64,000 nt of DNA from Denitrovibrio sp. (GTDB taxonomy: Bacteria; Chrysiogenota; Deferribacteres; Deferribacterales; Geovibrionaceae), in the NCBI GenBank assembly GCA_002869145.1, contig PKTM01000008.1, positions 1 to 64,000 of the forward strand. Reading direction: 5' to 3'. The stretch's first letter is position 1; the number at the start of each line of letters is the position of its first letter. The notes beneath the pieces were generated by a model, which worked only from the letters and a program-made list of their open reading frames with translations, did no database searches and was not told the DNA's origin. The translations under genes were made by a program, and so were the position numbers. Shown piece by piece: positions 49,410-59,916 of the stretch.

Positions 49410-51044
49410 ATGCCAAAATATAAAGTACTTATAACTGACCACATCTCTCAGGACGGCGTGGATATTCTTAAATCCGACAAAGATATAGAAGTAGATATAA
49501 AAGCAGGCATTAAAAATGCTGATCTTAAAAAGATAATTTCTGGATATGATGCCATCATCACCAGAAGCGGCACAACAGTCACTCCTGAACTTATCGAAAA
49601 GCCGGGTAAGCTAAAAATAATTGGCCGGGCAGGTGTTGGGCTGGACAACGTGGACATCGAAGCCGCAAGTATGAAAGGCATTATAGTAATGAACGCTCCG
49701 ACAGGGAATACACTGGCAGCTTGTGAGCTTACAATGGCAATGATGCTTTCAGTCGTTCGCAAGGTTCCCGCAGCAAACCAATCCACTAAATCCGGCGCAT
49801 GGGACAGAAAGAAGTTCATGGGAATTCAGCTTTACCGCAAAACATTAGCTGTTATTGGTCTTGGACGTATAGGAGGCAATGTAGCAAAAAGATGCAAAGC
49901 CTTTGACATGAAAGTAGTTGCTTATGATCCTTATATCAAAAGATCCAGAGCAGAAGCTCTTGGTGTCGAGCTTTGCAATACACTTGAAGATGCTTTAGCT
50001 CAGGCTGATGTGGTTACTTTTCATACCCCGCTTACCGATGAAACAAAAAACATGATAACTAAGAAACATATAGATAAGATGAAAGACGGTGTTGTTATAA
50101 TCAACTGTGCCAGAGGCGGGATAATTAATGAGCTTGATTTGGTTGATGCGTGCAAATCAGGTAAAGTGTGGGGCGCAGGCCTTGACGTTTTCGAAGAAGA
50201 GCCTCCTGTCAACCATCCGTTCTTTGACGTGGAAAACATTTATCTTACTCCTCACATAGGTGCAAACACAGCTGAAGGGCAGTATGGTGTTGCTGTAATT
50301 ATAGCAGAACAGGTTGTAAACGCCCTGCACGGAAGATCTTACAAGAACGCAGTTAACATCCCATTTATGAAGACTCAGCTGCCAGAGGAGATGCAGAAAT
50401 ATTTCGAACTGCTGGAGAGAATGGGTCACCTTGCAGCACAGCTTACCAAAGGACGTCCGGAACATATTGAAGTTCAGATGGTGGGAAGCAAGTTCGAAGA
50501 GGATTTTGGTGAGCGCACTTTTGATACTCCGTTTAACTATCAGCCATTTACTATTGCTGGCTTGAAAGGTTTTATGGAGGTTGCTGTTGCAGAAAATGTC
50601 TCCTTCATAAATGCACCATATATTGCAAAAGAGAGAAACATAGACGTTATTGAGACCAAATCTGCAAACTACAGCAAGTTTAACGATCTGGTTATGATAA
50701 AGGTGAGGACAGACGTTGAAGAAAAAACATACGCTGGAACAGTTTTTGCCGACAACACAGGCAGACTGCTCATTTACGATAAATACTATACAGACCTTAT
50801 CTGTGACGGAACATTCCTTTACTTTAACAACCTAGACAAGCCTGGAATAATTGGTAAAGTGGGAACGATACTCGGCAACCATAATATAAATATTGCTGAC
50901 TTTGAACTCTCCAGAAATGTCAAGGACGGCGTAGCTATAGATGCCGTGGCATTTGTGCGTGTGGATGGTAAAATAGCCACCGCAGTTCTCGACGAAATCC
51001 GCTCTCTTGACGGCATGCTTGAAGCTAAAGTTATCTATCTTTAA
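49410..51044 (+). CDS. serA: D-3-phosphoglycerate dehydrogenase
   Basis: 544-residue SerA of the long type, first enzyme of serine synthesis. The D-2-hydroxyacid dehydrogenase core has 'GRAGVGLDNVDIEAA', NAD motif 'AVIGLGRIGGNVAKRCKAFDMKVVAYDPY', 'NCARGGIINELDLVDA' (Arg), Glu in 'GLDVFEEEPP' and His in 'TPHIGANTAEGQ'. An intervening domain (~320-450) and a C-terminal ACT domain (~470-544, 'FLYFNNLDKPGIIGKVGTILGNHNINIADFEL') suggest serine feedback control. Single-gene unit with its own promoter and terminator. Confidence 0.96.
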   Translation: MPKYKVLITDHISQDGVDILKSDKDIEVDIKAGIKNADLKKIISGYDAIITRSGTTVTPELIEKPGKLKIIGRAGVGLDNVDIEAASMKGIIVMNAPTGNTLAACELTMAMMLSVVRKVPAANQSTKSGAWDRKKFMGIQLYRKTLAVIGLGRIGGNVAKRCKAFDMKVVAYDPYIKRSRAEALGVELCNTLEDALAQADVVTFHTPLTDETKNMITKKHIDKMKDGVVIINCARGGIINELDLVDACKSGKVWGAGLDVFEEEPPVNHPFFDVENIYLTPHIGANTAEGQYGVAVIIAEQVVNALHGRSYKNAVNIPFMKTQLPEEMQKYFELLERMGHLAAQLTKGRPEHIEVQMVGSKFEEDFGERTFDTPFNYQPFTIAGLKGFMEVAVAENVSFINAPYIAKERNIDVIETKSANYSKFNDLVMIKVRTDVEEKTYAGTVFADNTGRLLIYDKYYTDLICDGTFLYFNNLDKPGIIGKVGTILGNHNINIADFELSRNVKDGVAIDAVAFVRVDGKIATAVLDEIRSLDGMLEAKVIYL

Positions 51045-51068
51045 TAATTAAATAAATCAATTACGCTG

Positions 51069-51095
51069 AGGGGGCTTTATGCCCCCTTATTTTTT
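51069..51095 (+). terminator. Intrinsic terminator after serA
   Basis: AGGGGGC (51069-51075), loop TTTAT, GCCCCCT (51081-51087), then an A and T-rich run to 51095. Confidence 0.9.
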
Positions 51096-51167
51096 GTTAA
51101 AAATCACTTTAAATAATTTAATTTGTCAATTAAACTAGCAGTATATATTAAGAACTGGGGTTTAATT

Positions 51168-54100
51168 ATGAGATTTTTCTACCTTGTATTTTTAACTGTC
51201 TTTTTGTTTTTAAATATTTCCTGCGGAGGCGGTACAAGCACGCCTGTATCAGGCGGTGGGGGCGGAACATCAGATACTGTAGATAATACAGACAATTCCA
51301 GTACTGACGCTGATGCAGATATCTCCCGTTCAGCTGTCTCAATATCATCTACTCCTTTAGTCGGCTCAACATTCACAATATCCTTAAATGAAATGAAGGA
51401 TGCCGGAACTATCTCCTGGTCTTTGGTCTCTGCACCTATAAACTCGACGGCATCTCTTATGGAGGGAGATACATCTTTTTCTGTATCTTTTACTCCTGAC
51501 GAAGAAGGGAGCTATACTATTGTCGCCTCTTCTTCAGAAAACAGCAGTCAGAAAAGGGTAACATTTACTGTTCAGGATATTATTGCATATGAACAGGCTA
51601 AGATAAGCGGCTATGACGGAATTTCTGACATAAAAGATGTTCAGGGAGAAATTGTTAATCAGAAATGGGTCTTTTCATCAACTTTGTCCAGTGCAGAAAT
51701 TATAAATATCATAGATGATTATACAGAATTCACTGTCGCAGGGACAGATGAGTATCAGGGTGTGCTGATAGAGTATGACGAAACTGATATATCAGCTATT
51801 GAAGCAGTTGAAAGTTTAAAGCTTGAAAAAGGGATAGATAGTGTTTATCCGAGAACATATACCGGAAGAAATATAGACAGGACATTTACAGTGACACCTT
51901 CTGATTTCTATGAAGACCCCTATGATGACGGCGCGGGCATGAACTGGTATGTGGAACCTTTGAACGGTGCCGGTATCATTAATGCGTGGGACTATACAAC
52001 TGGAACTGATGATTTTTTTATAGGTGTGGTAGATGTAGGGATTAACGAAGGTCATGAGGATCTTAATGAGAGACTAGAGGCTGTTCTTACTGATGATAAC
52101 GATAAACATGGAACAGCAGTATCCGGCATTATAGGAGCCATTGCAGACAACGAAATCGGTGTAGCAGGAATAAACTGGCTAAACAAGATTGTTATGTCTT
52201 CTATATATATGGAGAATGATCACCCGGGCTCTGCTGCAATAAACTATGCCCGTGTCGTTGCATATAATGATGACGGCAAAATAGTAAAACTTATCAATAA
52301 TTCATGGGGGCCTATGGGCAATGATTCCCCTTCTATAAGGTTCGGTATCAGCAAAACCAGAGGATTCAGAGCTATGGCGTCTGTCGTGTCGGACAGACTG
52401 CACATATGGGCTGCTGGAAATGACGGGGATGACTCCAGAAAGCAAAACGGTGCACTGCACCTGAACAATGACTCGGAAATAGACAGACTTGATAACGTGA
52501 TTGTAGTAGGGGCATACCTTATAGACGGCACCCTTGCTACATACAGTGACTTCGGTGAGACAGTTGACATTGCAGCTCCTACTGAGTTTTTAGGGCTTTG
52601 GGGAGTTAATAACGAAGGAGTAAGCACATATTATGTGGCCGATGCGGGGAAACAGTACGGCACAAACTGGAGCGGAGGCTTTAACGGAACTTCTGCCGCA
52701 GCTCCTGTTGTAACAGGTGTAGCATCACTTATTTACGCTATGAATCCTTCATTTACTCCGGCAGAAGTGAAGAAGATATTAATAGAATCCGCCACTGAAA
52801 ACATCACAAGAAGATACTGGTACTTGGGCTTGGATGAGAATTCTCAGGAGATAGATGTATATCAGGATCTCGAGCACGAAATACCAAAACTAGATGCAGA
52901 TGCTGCGCTTGCAATGGCTCGTCAGTGGATAGACGAGAGGGTGACGGTCAGACACCAGCTCAGAGACAGATTCTCTGGAATAGTTGATGTTTATGTAGAG
53001 CCTCTGCTTGATAAATATGATCCGGGTTTTATCTCTTTCACAGCTTATGCTTCAGAAGATGGTGAAACATGGGAAGAGCTTACATCAGGTACTCAGTTAA
53101 TATATGACTATGTGTTTTTAGATCTGGACTCTGCCAGACCTTACTACAGAGTTGATATAGAAGTACCTGTTACAGATACTGAGACCAATCAGGTATCCAC
53201 TATAACCAAATCTTATGACTTTTTTGTTAGATATGTACAGATACAGGCGCAGGATAACCTTTCCCTGAACGGGCTTAATGATGTTGCTATTGAGATAGAC
53301 AAGGTGGGCGAAGCCGACCTTCAGGGAGCGGGAGCTACAGCAGATAACGGTGTTCTTGGGATTTATCTGGAGCCCGGTACATACAAACTTCACGGAGATA
53401 AAACAGGATATCTTAACGGTCTTTTGAACCTGCATATTTCTGAGCCGGAAGACGATGGTGCGCAAGAGGATGATGATTCGCAGGATGTTGTGCATAAATT
53501 TCCTATAACATCATCAGATAAGCAGAATGTGAGTGCTGTTGAAGGAACCGTTTACGGCCCTTACGGAGCTAAGATCGCAGGAGTATCAGTGCGAATATCA
53601 GGCGGAAACTTTACAAACGGATATTTAGCTTCCGCTGTTACGGATGAGCGAGGCAGATATACCATAACAAACATAAGCAAGACAGATACTGGTGGTCAGC
53701 GGATACCATCTTTTGATATGACAGCAAGCAAGGACGGATATGAGATGGAGATTGCGGAGGATATCATTCTGTTGGCTGGAAAGACAAAAAGACAGAATTT
53801 TTTCATGACAGAGGCAGAGGTTGAAGAGAATGAACCGGAGCCGACAGTATATTTTTCTGACGATTTCGAGTCAGATAAAGGCTGGAAATCCACATATTAC
53901 TGGCACAGACAGGAACTTCAGGAGAAAACCATAGCCAATACATTTTATGATAGTGGTGTAGAGGTTGCTATGGCACCTGATGAGAAAACAGATGTGCCAT
54001 ACCTGCCAGCGGCATACAGCGGTTCCTATGCTTACTGGTTCGGAGAAGAGGCTACAGGTTCGTTCCAGAATATTACCTCGCTGTTCGATTATTCTAATGT

Positions 54101-54635
54101 TGACTACTCAACGATAGAATCGCCATACATAGACCCAGAAGCAGAGTTTGATTATAACTATGAATACTCTTTTTACGGCGGCAGGCTGACATCCCCTGCT
54201 ATAGATCTAACTGATGCAACGTCACCTGTGTTGGAGTTCCAGACATGGTGGGAGATAGAGTCAGTTAATCCAAACAGTCAGGGTTATGATATTATGGCGG
54301 TAGAGGTTTCCACCAACGGCACTGACTTTGTAAACATCTCTAAGCTTAACCCATACATTGACCATAATGATGACGATAGAATGGCGAAACCTTTCACGTC
54401 TGGTGGTTTCAACAGAGCACCTGTATGGGCTGCTGAGACAATAGACCTTTCTGCCTATGCCGGAGAAACTGTATATATCCAATTTGTGTTTAACACTGTA
54501 GATATGAGCTATAATAAGTTCAGAGGGTGGATGATAGATGATTTTTCTGTTACAGAAAGCGAAGAAGAAGCGAGGATAGCCAGCAGGGTGAAGCCGAGGG
54601 TTATCAAGCCTAAGATTAAGCCAAGAAGGAGATAG
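51168..54635 (+). CDS. Large subtilisin-like (S8) protease lipoprotein
   Basis: 1155 residues from ATG 51168 (GGGG upstream; an in-frame start at 51123 precedes the signal peptide and is unlikely). Lipoprotein signal 'FLTVFLFLNISC' is followed by a Gly/Ser/Asp linker. A PKD/Ig-like domain (~60-135) and a propeptide-like region precede the S8 domain. The triad is Asp289 ('GVVDVGI'), His314 ('DKHGTAVSGI') and Ser509 ('NGTSAAAPVV'), with oxyanion Asn in 'AAGNDGDD'. Downstream are a beta-sandwich region, a carboxypeptidase-regulatory-like domain ('VEGTVYGPYGAKIAGVSVRI'), a C-terminal MAM-like domain and a basic Lys/Arg/Pro tail. Probably a surface-anchored protease; its targets are unknown. Confidence 0.9.
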   Translation: MRFFYLVFLTVFLFLNISCGGGTSTPVSGGGGGTSDTVDNTDNSSTDADADISRSAVSISSTPLVGSTFTISLNEMKDAGTISWSLVSAPINSTASLMEGDTSFSVSFTPDEEGSYTIVASSSENSSQKRVTFTVQDIIAYEQAKISGYDGISDIKDVQGEIVNQKWVFSSTLSSAEIINIIDDYTEFTVAGTDEYQGVLIEYDETDISAIEAVESLKLEKGIDSVYPRTYTGRNIDRTFTVTPSDFYEDPYDDGAGMNWYVEPLNGAGIINAWDYTTGTDDFFIGVVDVGINEGHEDLNERLEAVLTDDNDKHGTAVSGIIGAIADNEIGVAGINWLNKIVMSSIYMENDHPGSAAINYARVVAYNDDGKIVKLINNSWGPMGNDSPSIRFGISKTRGFRAMASVVSDRLHIWAAGNDGDDSRKQNGALHLNNDSEIDRLDNVIVVGAYLIDGTLATYSDFGETVDIAAPTEFLGLWGVNNEGVSTYYVADAGKQYGTNWSGGFNGTSAAAPVVTGVASLIYAMNPSFTPAEVKKILIESATENITRRYWYLGLDENSQEIDVYQDLEHEIPKLDADAALAMARQWIDERVTVRHQLRDRFSGIVDVYVEPLLDKYDPGFISFTAYASEDGETWEELTSGTQLIYDYVFLDLDSARPYYRVDIEVPVTDTETNQVSTITKSYDFFVRYVQIQAQDNLSLNGLNDVAIEIDKVGEADLQGAGATADNGVLGIYLEPGTYKLHGDKTGYLNGLLNLHISEPEDDGAQEDDDSQDVVHKFPITSSDKQNVSAVEGTVYGPYGAKIAGVSVRISGGNFTNGYLASAVTDERGRYTITNISKTDTGGQRIPSFDMTASKDGYEMEIAEDIILLAGKTKRQNFFMTEAEVEENEPEPTVYFSDDFESDKGWKSTYYWHRQELQEKTIANTFYDSGVEVAMAPDEKTDVPYLPAAYSGSYAYWFGEEATGSFQNITSLFDYSNVDYSTIESPYIDPEAEFDYNYEYSFYGGRLTSPAIDLTDATSPVLEFQTWWEIESVNPNSQGYDIMAVEVSTNGTDFVNISKLNPYIDHNDDDRMAKPFTSGGFNRAPVWAAETIDLSAYAGETVYIQFVFNTVDMSYNKFRGWMIDDFSVTESEEEARIASRVKPRVIKPKIKPRRR

Positions 54636-54636
54636 T

Positions 54637-55032
54637 TTGGAGACGATATCAGTAAGGACTAATACTAGGAATTCATTTATAGACATAACTGGCAAAGTTG
54701 TGTCTTTAGTGAGCAGTAAAGGTTGGGGTGATGGTATTCTTGTTGTTTATACGCCCCACACAACATCTGCGGTTACGATAAATGAGAATGCTGACCCTGA
54801 CGTACAGGCGGATATGAACTCATTTTTGTCGAAACTGATACCTGACCTGCCAGACTTTTCCCATGCAGAGGGTAATTCGGACAGTCATATAAAATCTTCT
54901 TTGGTTTGGTGCAGCGAAACAGTAATAATAGAAAATGGACAGCTTGTACTCGGCACTTGGCAGGGAATATATTTCTGTGAATTCGACGGGCCTAGAAATA
55001 GGAAAGTCCATGTGAAATTTATAGGGTATTAA
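54637..55032 (+). CDS. yjbQ: YjbQ/UPF0047 family protein
   Basis: 131 residues from TTG 54637, behind AAGGAG inside the preceding gene's end. 'GDGILVVYTPHTTSAVTINENADPDVQADM', 'HAEGNSDSHIKSSLVW' and 'LVLGTWQGIYFCEFDGPRNRKVHVKF' are the hallmark conserved blocks. Members show secondary thiamine-phosphate synthase activity in vitro; the main role is unclear. Overlaps the convergent diguanylate cyclase gene by four bases. Confidence 0.94.
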   Translation: METISVRTNTRNSFIDITGKVVSLVSSKGWGDGILVVYTPHTTSAVTINENADPDVQADMNSFLSKLIPDLPDFSHAEGNSDSHIKSSLVWCSETVIIENGQLVLGTWQGIYFCEFDGPRNRKVHVKFIGY

Positions 55033-55973
55033 TGAAGGTCTTCGGCCGTCAGGATTGTTGTGCGGTTTCTCCCATCAGACTTGCTCATGTATAATGCTTT
55101 GTATGCAATATTTACCATATACTCAGCATCTTTGTAACGTTTGTTATATGGTGTAACTCCAGCAGAGAAGGTGATTTTGAAACATTCGGTTTCGCTTGAA
55201 AAGACAGTATTGTCCAGCTTTTCCCTTAACCTGTCTATTACGTTAACGGAGTCGCTCAGATCGGTTTCTGTGAAGAGGATTGCAAATTCTTCACCGCCAT
55301 ACCTGGCTGCTATATCAGTGTTTCTAACTGTTTCTTTAATAAGGTTAGCAAAGGTTTTTAAGACTTCATCACCTTTGACATGACCATACATGTCATTCAC
55401 TTTTTTGAAGAAATCAAGATCCAAAATACCTACTGTAAAAGTGTTGTTGTATCTTTCTGAACGTTCAATCTCGTCTTTCAGTTTATCTTTGAAATAAGAG
55501 TGATTGTATAGCATGGTAAGCCCGTCTTTCTTTGCCATCTGCTCAAGGAATTCATTCTGCTCCAGAACATTTGTGGATGCAAATGCAAGTTCAAAGATGG
55601 TTGATTCCATCTCATCAGACTTTTTTTCAAGAGCAAGCTTAAGCTCTCTATGTTTTAACAAAGTGTTGAAGCGTATATGAATTTCGTTCAAAGGGTCAGC
55701 TTTCAGCATGAAAATAAAAAAGAATTCTTTAGACAAATTCAACAACAGCTCATCGTGCTCAGCGTCTGATATCAGCAGAAAGAAATTATCGGTGGAGAGG
55801 TTTTGTCTAAGATAGCTCATGTCAGAGTCATCTATTACCTCATAAATAATTATCTCTTTCTTTTTAGTGTGAATATCTACGGAGCTTATAAACTCTACAT
55901 TTTTAAATAAAGAGTTTATATACGCAATTGTATCTTTGTTTTTTGCCCTTGCCAGGACTTTTTCGTTAATCAA
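55029..55973 (-). CDS. Diguanylate cyclase (GGDEF) with receiver-like N-terminus
   Basis: 314-residue c-di-GMP synthase. Residues ~1-120 form a degenerate receiver-like domain without the conserved Asp/Lys pattern, followed by a coiled segment (~115-150). The GGDEF domain (~150-310) shows 'DGLTMLYNHSYF', 'GILDLDFFKKVNDMYGHVKGDEVL', an inhibitory I-site 'RNTD' five residues before active-site 'GGEEF', and 'ITFSAGVTPY'. All catalytic features are intact. It overlaps lysS by eight bases. Confidence 0.92.
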   Translation of the reverse strand: MINEKVLARAKNKDTIAYINSLFKNVEFISSVDIHTKKKEIIIYEVIDDSDMSYLRQNLSTDNFFLLISDAEHDELLLNLSKEFFFIFMLKADPLNEIHIRFNTLLKHRELKLALEKKSDEMESTIFELAFASTNVLEQNEFLEQMAKKDGLTMLYNHSYFKDKLKDEIERSERYNNTFTVGILDLDFFKKVNDMYGHVKGDEVLKTFANLIKETVRNTDIAARYGGEEFAILFTETDLSDSVNVIDRLREKLDNTVFSSETECFKITFSAGVTPYNKRYKDAEYMVNIAYKALYMSKSDGRNRTTILTAEDLH

Positions 55974-57435
55974 TATCCTCCGGCCTCATATGAGGAAATA
56001 GTATCACATCTCTGATCGACTGGCTTCCGGTAAACAGCATTACAAGTCTGTCTATCCCTAGCCCAGCCCCAGCAGTCGGCGGAAGTCCGTATTCGAGTGC
56101 TCTGATGTAGTCGGTGTCCATCATAGAAGCTTCTTCGTCTCCGGCATCTTTCGCTGCTGCCTGTTTTTCAAACCTTTCCTTCTGGTCAAACGGGTCATTA
56201 AGCTCGTTGAATCCGTTGGCAAGTTCGAAACCGCCAATAAAAAGCTCAAACCGCTCAGTTGTCTCCGGGTCATCTGCTTTAGATTTCGCCAGAGGTGATA
56301 CCTCTTTAGGATAATCTATAATAAATGTAGGGTCGAAGAGTGTTGGTTCTACAAGCTCTTCAAATATCTCAAGAACTATTTTACCCTTTCCCCATTTTTT
56401 ATCAACATAAATACCAATTTTTTCTGCACATGCTTTTGCTGACTCTACATCTTTAAGCATTTCAGCAGTGATGTCAGTGTTTTTTGTGATTGCATCCTTA
56501 ATAGTTATTCTTTTCCATGGGCGGGTCAGGTTTACAGTTTTTTCTTTATATTCCAGTTCATTTTTACCATACAGTTCAGACGCTATACCGCATATCATCT
56601 CTTCTATCATATCCATGAGTCCGTGATAGTCGTTGTAGGCATTGTACCATTCTATCATTGTGAATTCAGGATTGTGTCTTGTTGAGAGACCTTCGTTGCG
56701 AAAGTTTCTGTTAACCTCGAAAACACGCTCAAACCCGCCAACTACAAGTCTTTTAAGGTAAAGCTCTGGGGCTATACGAAGGAAAAGCGGCATGTTAAGA
56801 GCATTATGATGAGTTTCAAAAGGTTTAGCTGTTGCTCCGCCAACGATAGGGTGCATCATAGGTGTTTCCACCTCAAGGAAGTCCCTCCCAATGAAAAATT
56901 CGCGGACTTTCTGAATAATCATGCTTCTGTAGCGGAAAGTCTCTTTAACCTTATCGTTTACCATAAGGTCTACATATCTCTGGCGGTATCTTGTCTCCAC
57001 ATCTTTCAGTCCGTGCCATTTTTCAGGGAGATCACGTAGTGCTTTTGTGAGTAATCTGTGTTCAGTGGCACATATAGTCAGTTCATTGGTCTTCGTTTTA
57101 AAGAGAAAACCTTTAATGCCTACAATGTCACCAATATCAGTAGATTTAAATATTTCGTAGTCTTCATCAGAAATTTCGCCTTTTTTTACATATACCTGAA
57201 TGCTTTCTGTACGATCCTTTATGGTCATAAAGGCTGCCTTTCCAAATTCGCGCATTGCCATGATGCGGCCGGCAACATCAAAAATTACAGAGCGCTCCGG
57301 AAGCTGGTCTTTTTCTGTCTCTTTGTATTTATCAACAATATCAATGATATCGTGGTCTACTTTATGATAATTTACATAAGGCTGCTTGTTTTGTTTTTTG
57401 ATTTTTTCTAGCTTGTCCAGACGATGTTGTTCCAT
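55966..57435 (-). CDS. lysS: Lysyl-tRNA synthetase, class II
   Basis: 489-residue class II enzyme. N-terminal OB-fold anticodon-binding domain ('VIFDVAGRIMAMREFGKAAFMTIKDR'), motif 1 region 'RYRSMIIQKVREFFIGRDFLEVETPMM', motif 2 'FEVNRNFRNEGLSTRHNPEFTMIEWYNAY' and motif 3 'GLPPTAGAGLGIDRLVMLFT' are all present. Normal bacterial length. Followed by, and overlapping, the diguanylate cyclase gene. Confidence 0.97.
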   Translation of the reverse strand: MEQHRLDKLEKIKKQNKQPYVNYHKVDHDIIDIVDKYKETEKDQLPERSVIFDVAGRIMAMREFGKAAFMTIKDRTESIQVYVKKGEISDEDYEIFKSTDIGDIVGIKGFLFKTKTNELTICATEHRLLTKALRDLPEKWHGLKDVETRYRQRYVDLMVNDKVKETFRYRSMIIQKVREFFIGRDFLEVETPMMHPIVGGATAKPFETHHNALNMPLFLRIAPELYLKRLVVGGFERVFEVNRNFRNEGLSTRHNPEFTMIEWYNAYNDYHGLMDMIEEMICGIASELYGKNELEYKEKTVNLTRPWKRITIKDAITKNTDITAEMLKDVESAKACAEKIGIYVDKKWGKGKIVLEIFEELVEPTLFDPTFIIDYPKEVSPLAKSKADDPETTERFELFIGGFELANGFNELNDPFDQKERFEKQAAAKDAGDEEASMMDTDYIRALEYGLPPTAGAGLGIDRLVMLFTGSQSIRDVILFPHMRPEDID

Positions 57436-57549
57436 TTAATATATTGCTCCAGTTTTTGTTATATTTGTTTGACTTGTTATACAAAAAACTTTACTCTATT
57501 ACAATAAATAAATTCCTTCCCGTACAGTGCGTTAGTTTCTCTTGCATAA

Positions 57550-58635
<1,086 letters not shown>

Positions 58636-58651
58636 TAGGCAGCCAGGGTCT

Positions 58652-59443
58652 ATGAAAACCTGGAAAAAAACAGCAATCATTTTTGTGTTTCTGCTGGTTA
58701 TAATCATCCTGCAGGCCCGAAATCCTAACATAAAAGGACCGTTTCAGGGGATTCTTGGCAATATCGTCAACCCTTTTGTGTACTATACCGATAAGACCAT
58801 AGGTTTTTTTGGCGGTGTGTGGAACGGATACATTAATCTTGTTAATGTGCATGAAGAAAATGATGAACTCCGACTTGAAAACGGAAAGCTTAAGCTGGAC
58901 AACTCACTGCTAACAGAGAAGGTTTCAGAGTACGAAAGGCTAAAAAAACTTCTTCGTTTCCGAGAATTTTCCAAGCTTGATTCCATCGCCTGCAACGTCA
59001 TTGGCCGAAACATCACAGGTTATCTGAAATATGTCATTATCGACAGGGGCGCCGAAGACGGTGTTAAACGTAAAGATCCTGTTATCTCATACAGCGGACT
59101 GGTTGGTATGGTGAGTGAAGTTTATGCCGATACTGCAAAAATCGAAGTTGTGCTGAACCCTGGAAGCAACGTCTCCGTTATGAACAGCCGTACCAGAACA
59201 GTTGGTATTGTACGTGGTGACGGCAGGGGAAAGATGGCTGTGGATTTTTACGACAGACTGGACGATGTAACTGAAGGTGACATACTTATCACATCCGGCC
59301 TTGGCGGTGTTTATCCTAAAGGTATCATTGTGGGACAAGTGGATAATGTCGAGGCTGCAGAAACCGGTCTTTTCAAAAATCTGACACTCACTTCAAATGT
59401 TGACTTTTACAAACTGGAAAATGTTCTGGTTATGGGAAAATGA
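58652..59443 (+). CDS. mreC: Rod shape-determining protein MreC
   Basis: 263-residue bitopic protein. Short cytoplasmic start, one transmembrane helix (~7-21, 'AIIFVFLLVIIILQA'), a coiled coil (~65-105, 'EENDELRLENGKLKLDNSLLTEKVSEYERLKKLL') and the MreC beta domains ('VIIDRGAEDGVKRKDPVI', 'LVGMVSEVYADTAKIEVVLNPGSNVSV', 'DILITSGLGGVYPKGIIVGQV'). Couples MreB to the periplasmic peptidoglycan synthases. Overlaps mreD by four bases. Confidence 0.95.
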   Translation: MKTWKKTAIIFVFLLVIIILQARNPNIKGPFQGILGNIVNPFVYYTDKTIGFFGGVWNGYINLVNVHEENDELRLENGKLKLDNSLLTEKVSEYERLKKLLRFREFSKLDSIACNVIGRNITGYLKYVIIDRGAEDGVKRKDPVISYSGLVGMVSEVYADTAKIEVVLNPGSNVSVMNSRTRTVGIVRGDGRGKMAVDFYDRLDDVTEGDILITSGLGGVYPKGIIVGQVDNVEAAETGLFKNLTLTSNVDFYKLENVLVMGK

Positions 59444-59916
59444 TAGAGCGTTTATTCAACAGATATACATACTTGCTGTTACTGATGATATTTCTGCACA
59501 TCATAACAATATCAGTGAACGGTATCCTTTCATATTTCGATTTTCTAATAATCCTTTTCATTCTGACCATGGACAGTGCTGATGAGGAAAACTATATCTG
59601 GATGGCTCTGCTGTTTGGTTTTTTCTCTGATTTTATCAGAGATGGGTTTTACGGGCCTGGAGTTGCGCTTTTTATGTTTTTTTATATAACGAGATTCAGG
59701 ACAGAAGTAATTATGGATATGTCGAAAATGCATTATAAAATGCTTCTTTATGGCGGAATGTCATACACATACTGCTTTTACAACCTGATTTTAACGAAAT
59801 ATCCTTTGAGTAGTGCTTTATATATATCTACTGTAAGGACAATAGTTAATTTGTTAATAGTTTTCGCTATACTGACATTTTTTAAGGGGTTCAAACGTGC
59901 TGTTAAAAACTCTTAA
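59440..59916 (+). CDS. mreD: Rod shape-determining protein MreD
   Basis: 158-residue integral membrane protein of about five helices. MreD is poorly conserved; the call rests on size, the 'ILTMDSADEENYIWMALLFGFFSDFIRDGFYGPGVALFMFFYI' core (family G-F-x-D...GxG pattern) and the position between mreC and the penicillin-binding protein. Overlaps both neighbours. Confidence 0.88.
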   Translation: MIERLFNRYTYLLLLMIFLHIITISVNGILSYFDFLIILFILTMDSADEENYIWMALLFGFFSDFIRDGFYGPGVALFMFFYITRFRTEVIMDMSKMHYKMLLYGGMSYTYCFYNLILTKYPLSSALYISTVRTIVNLLIVFAILTFFKGFKRAVKNS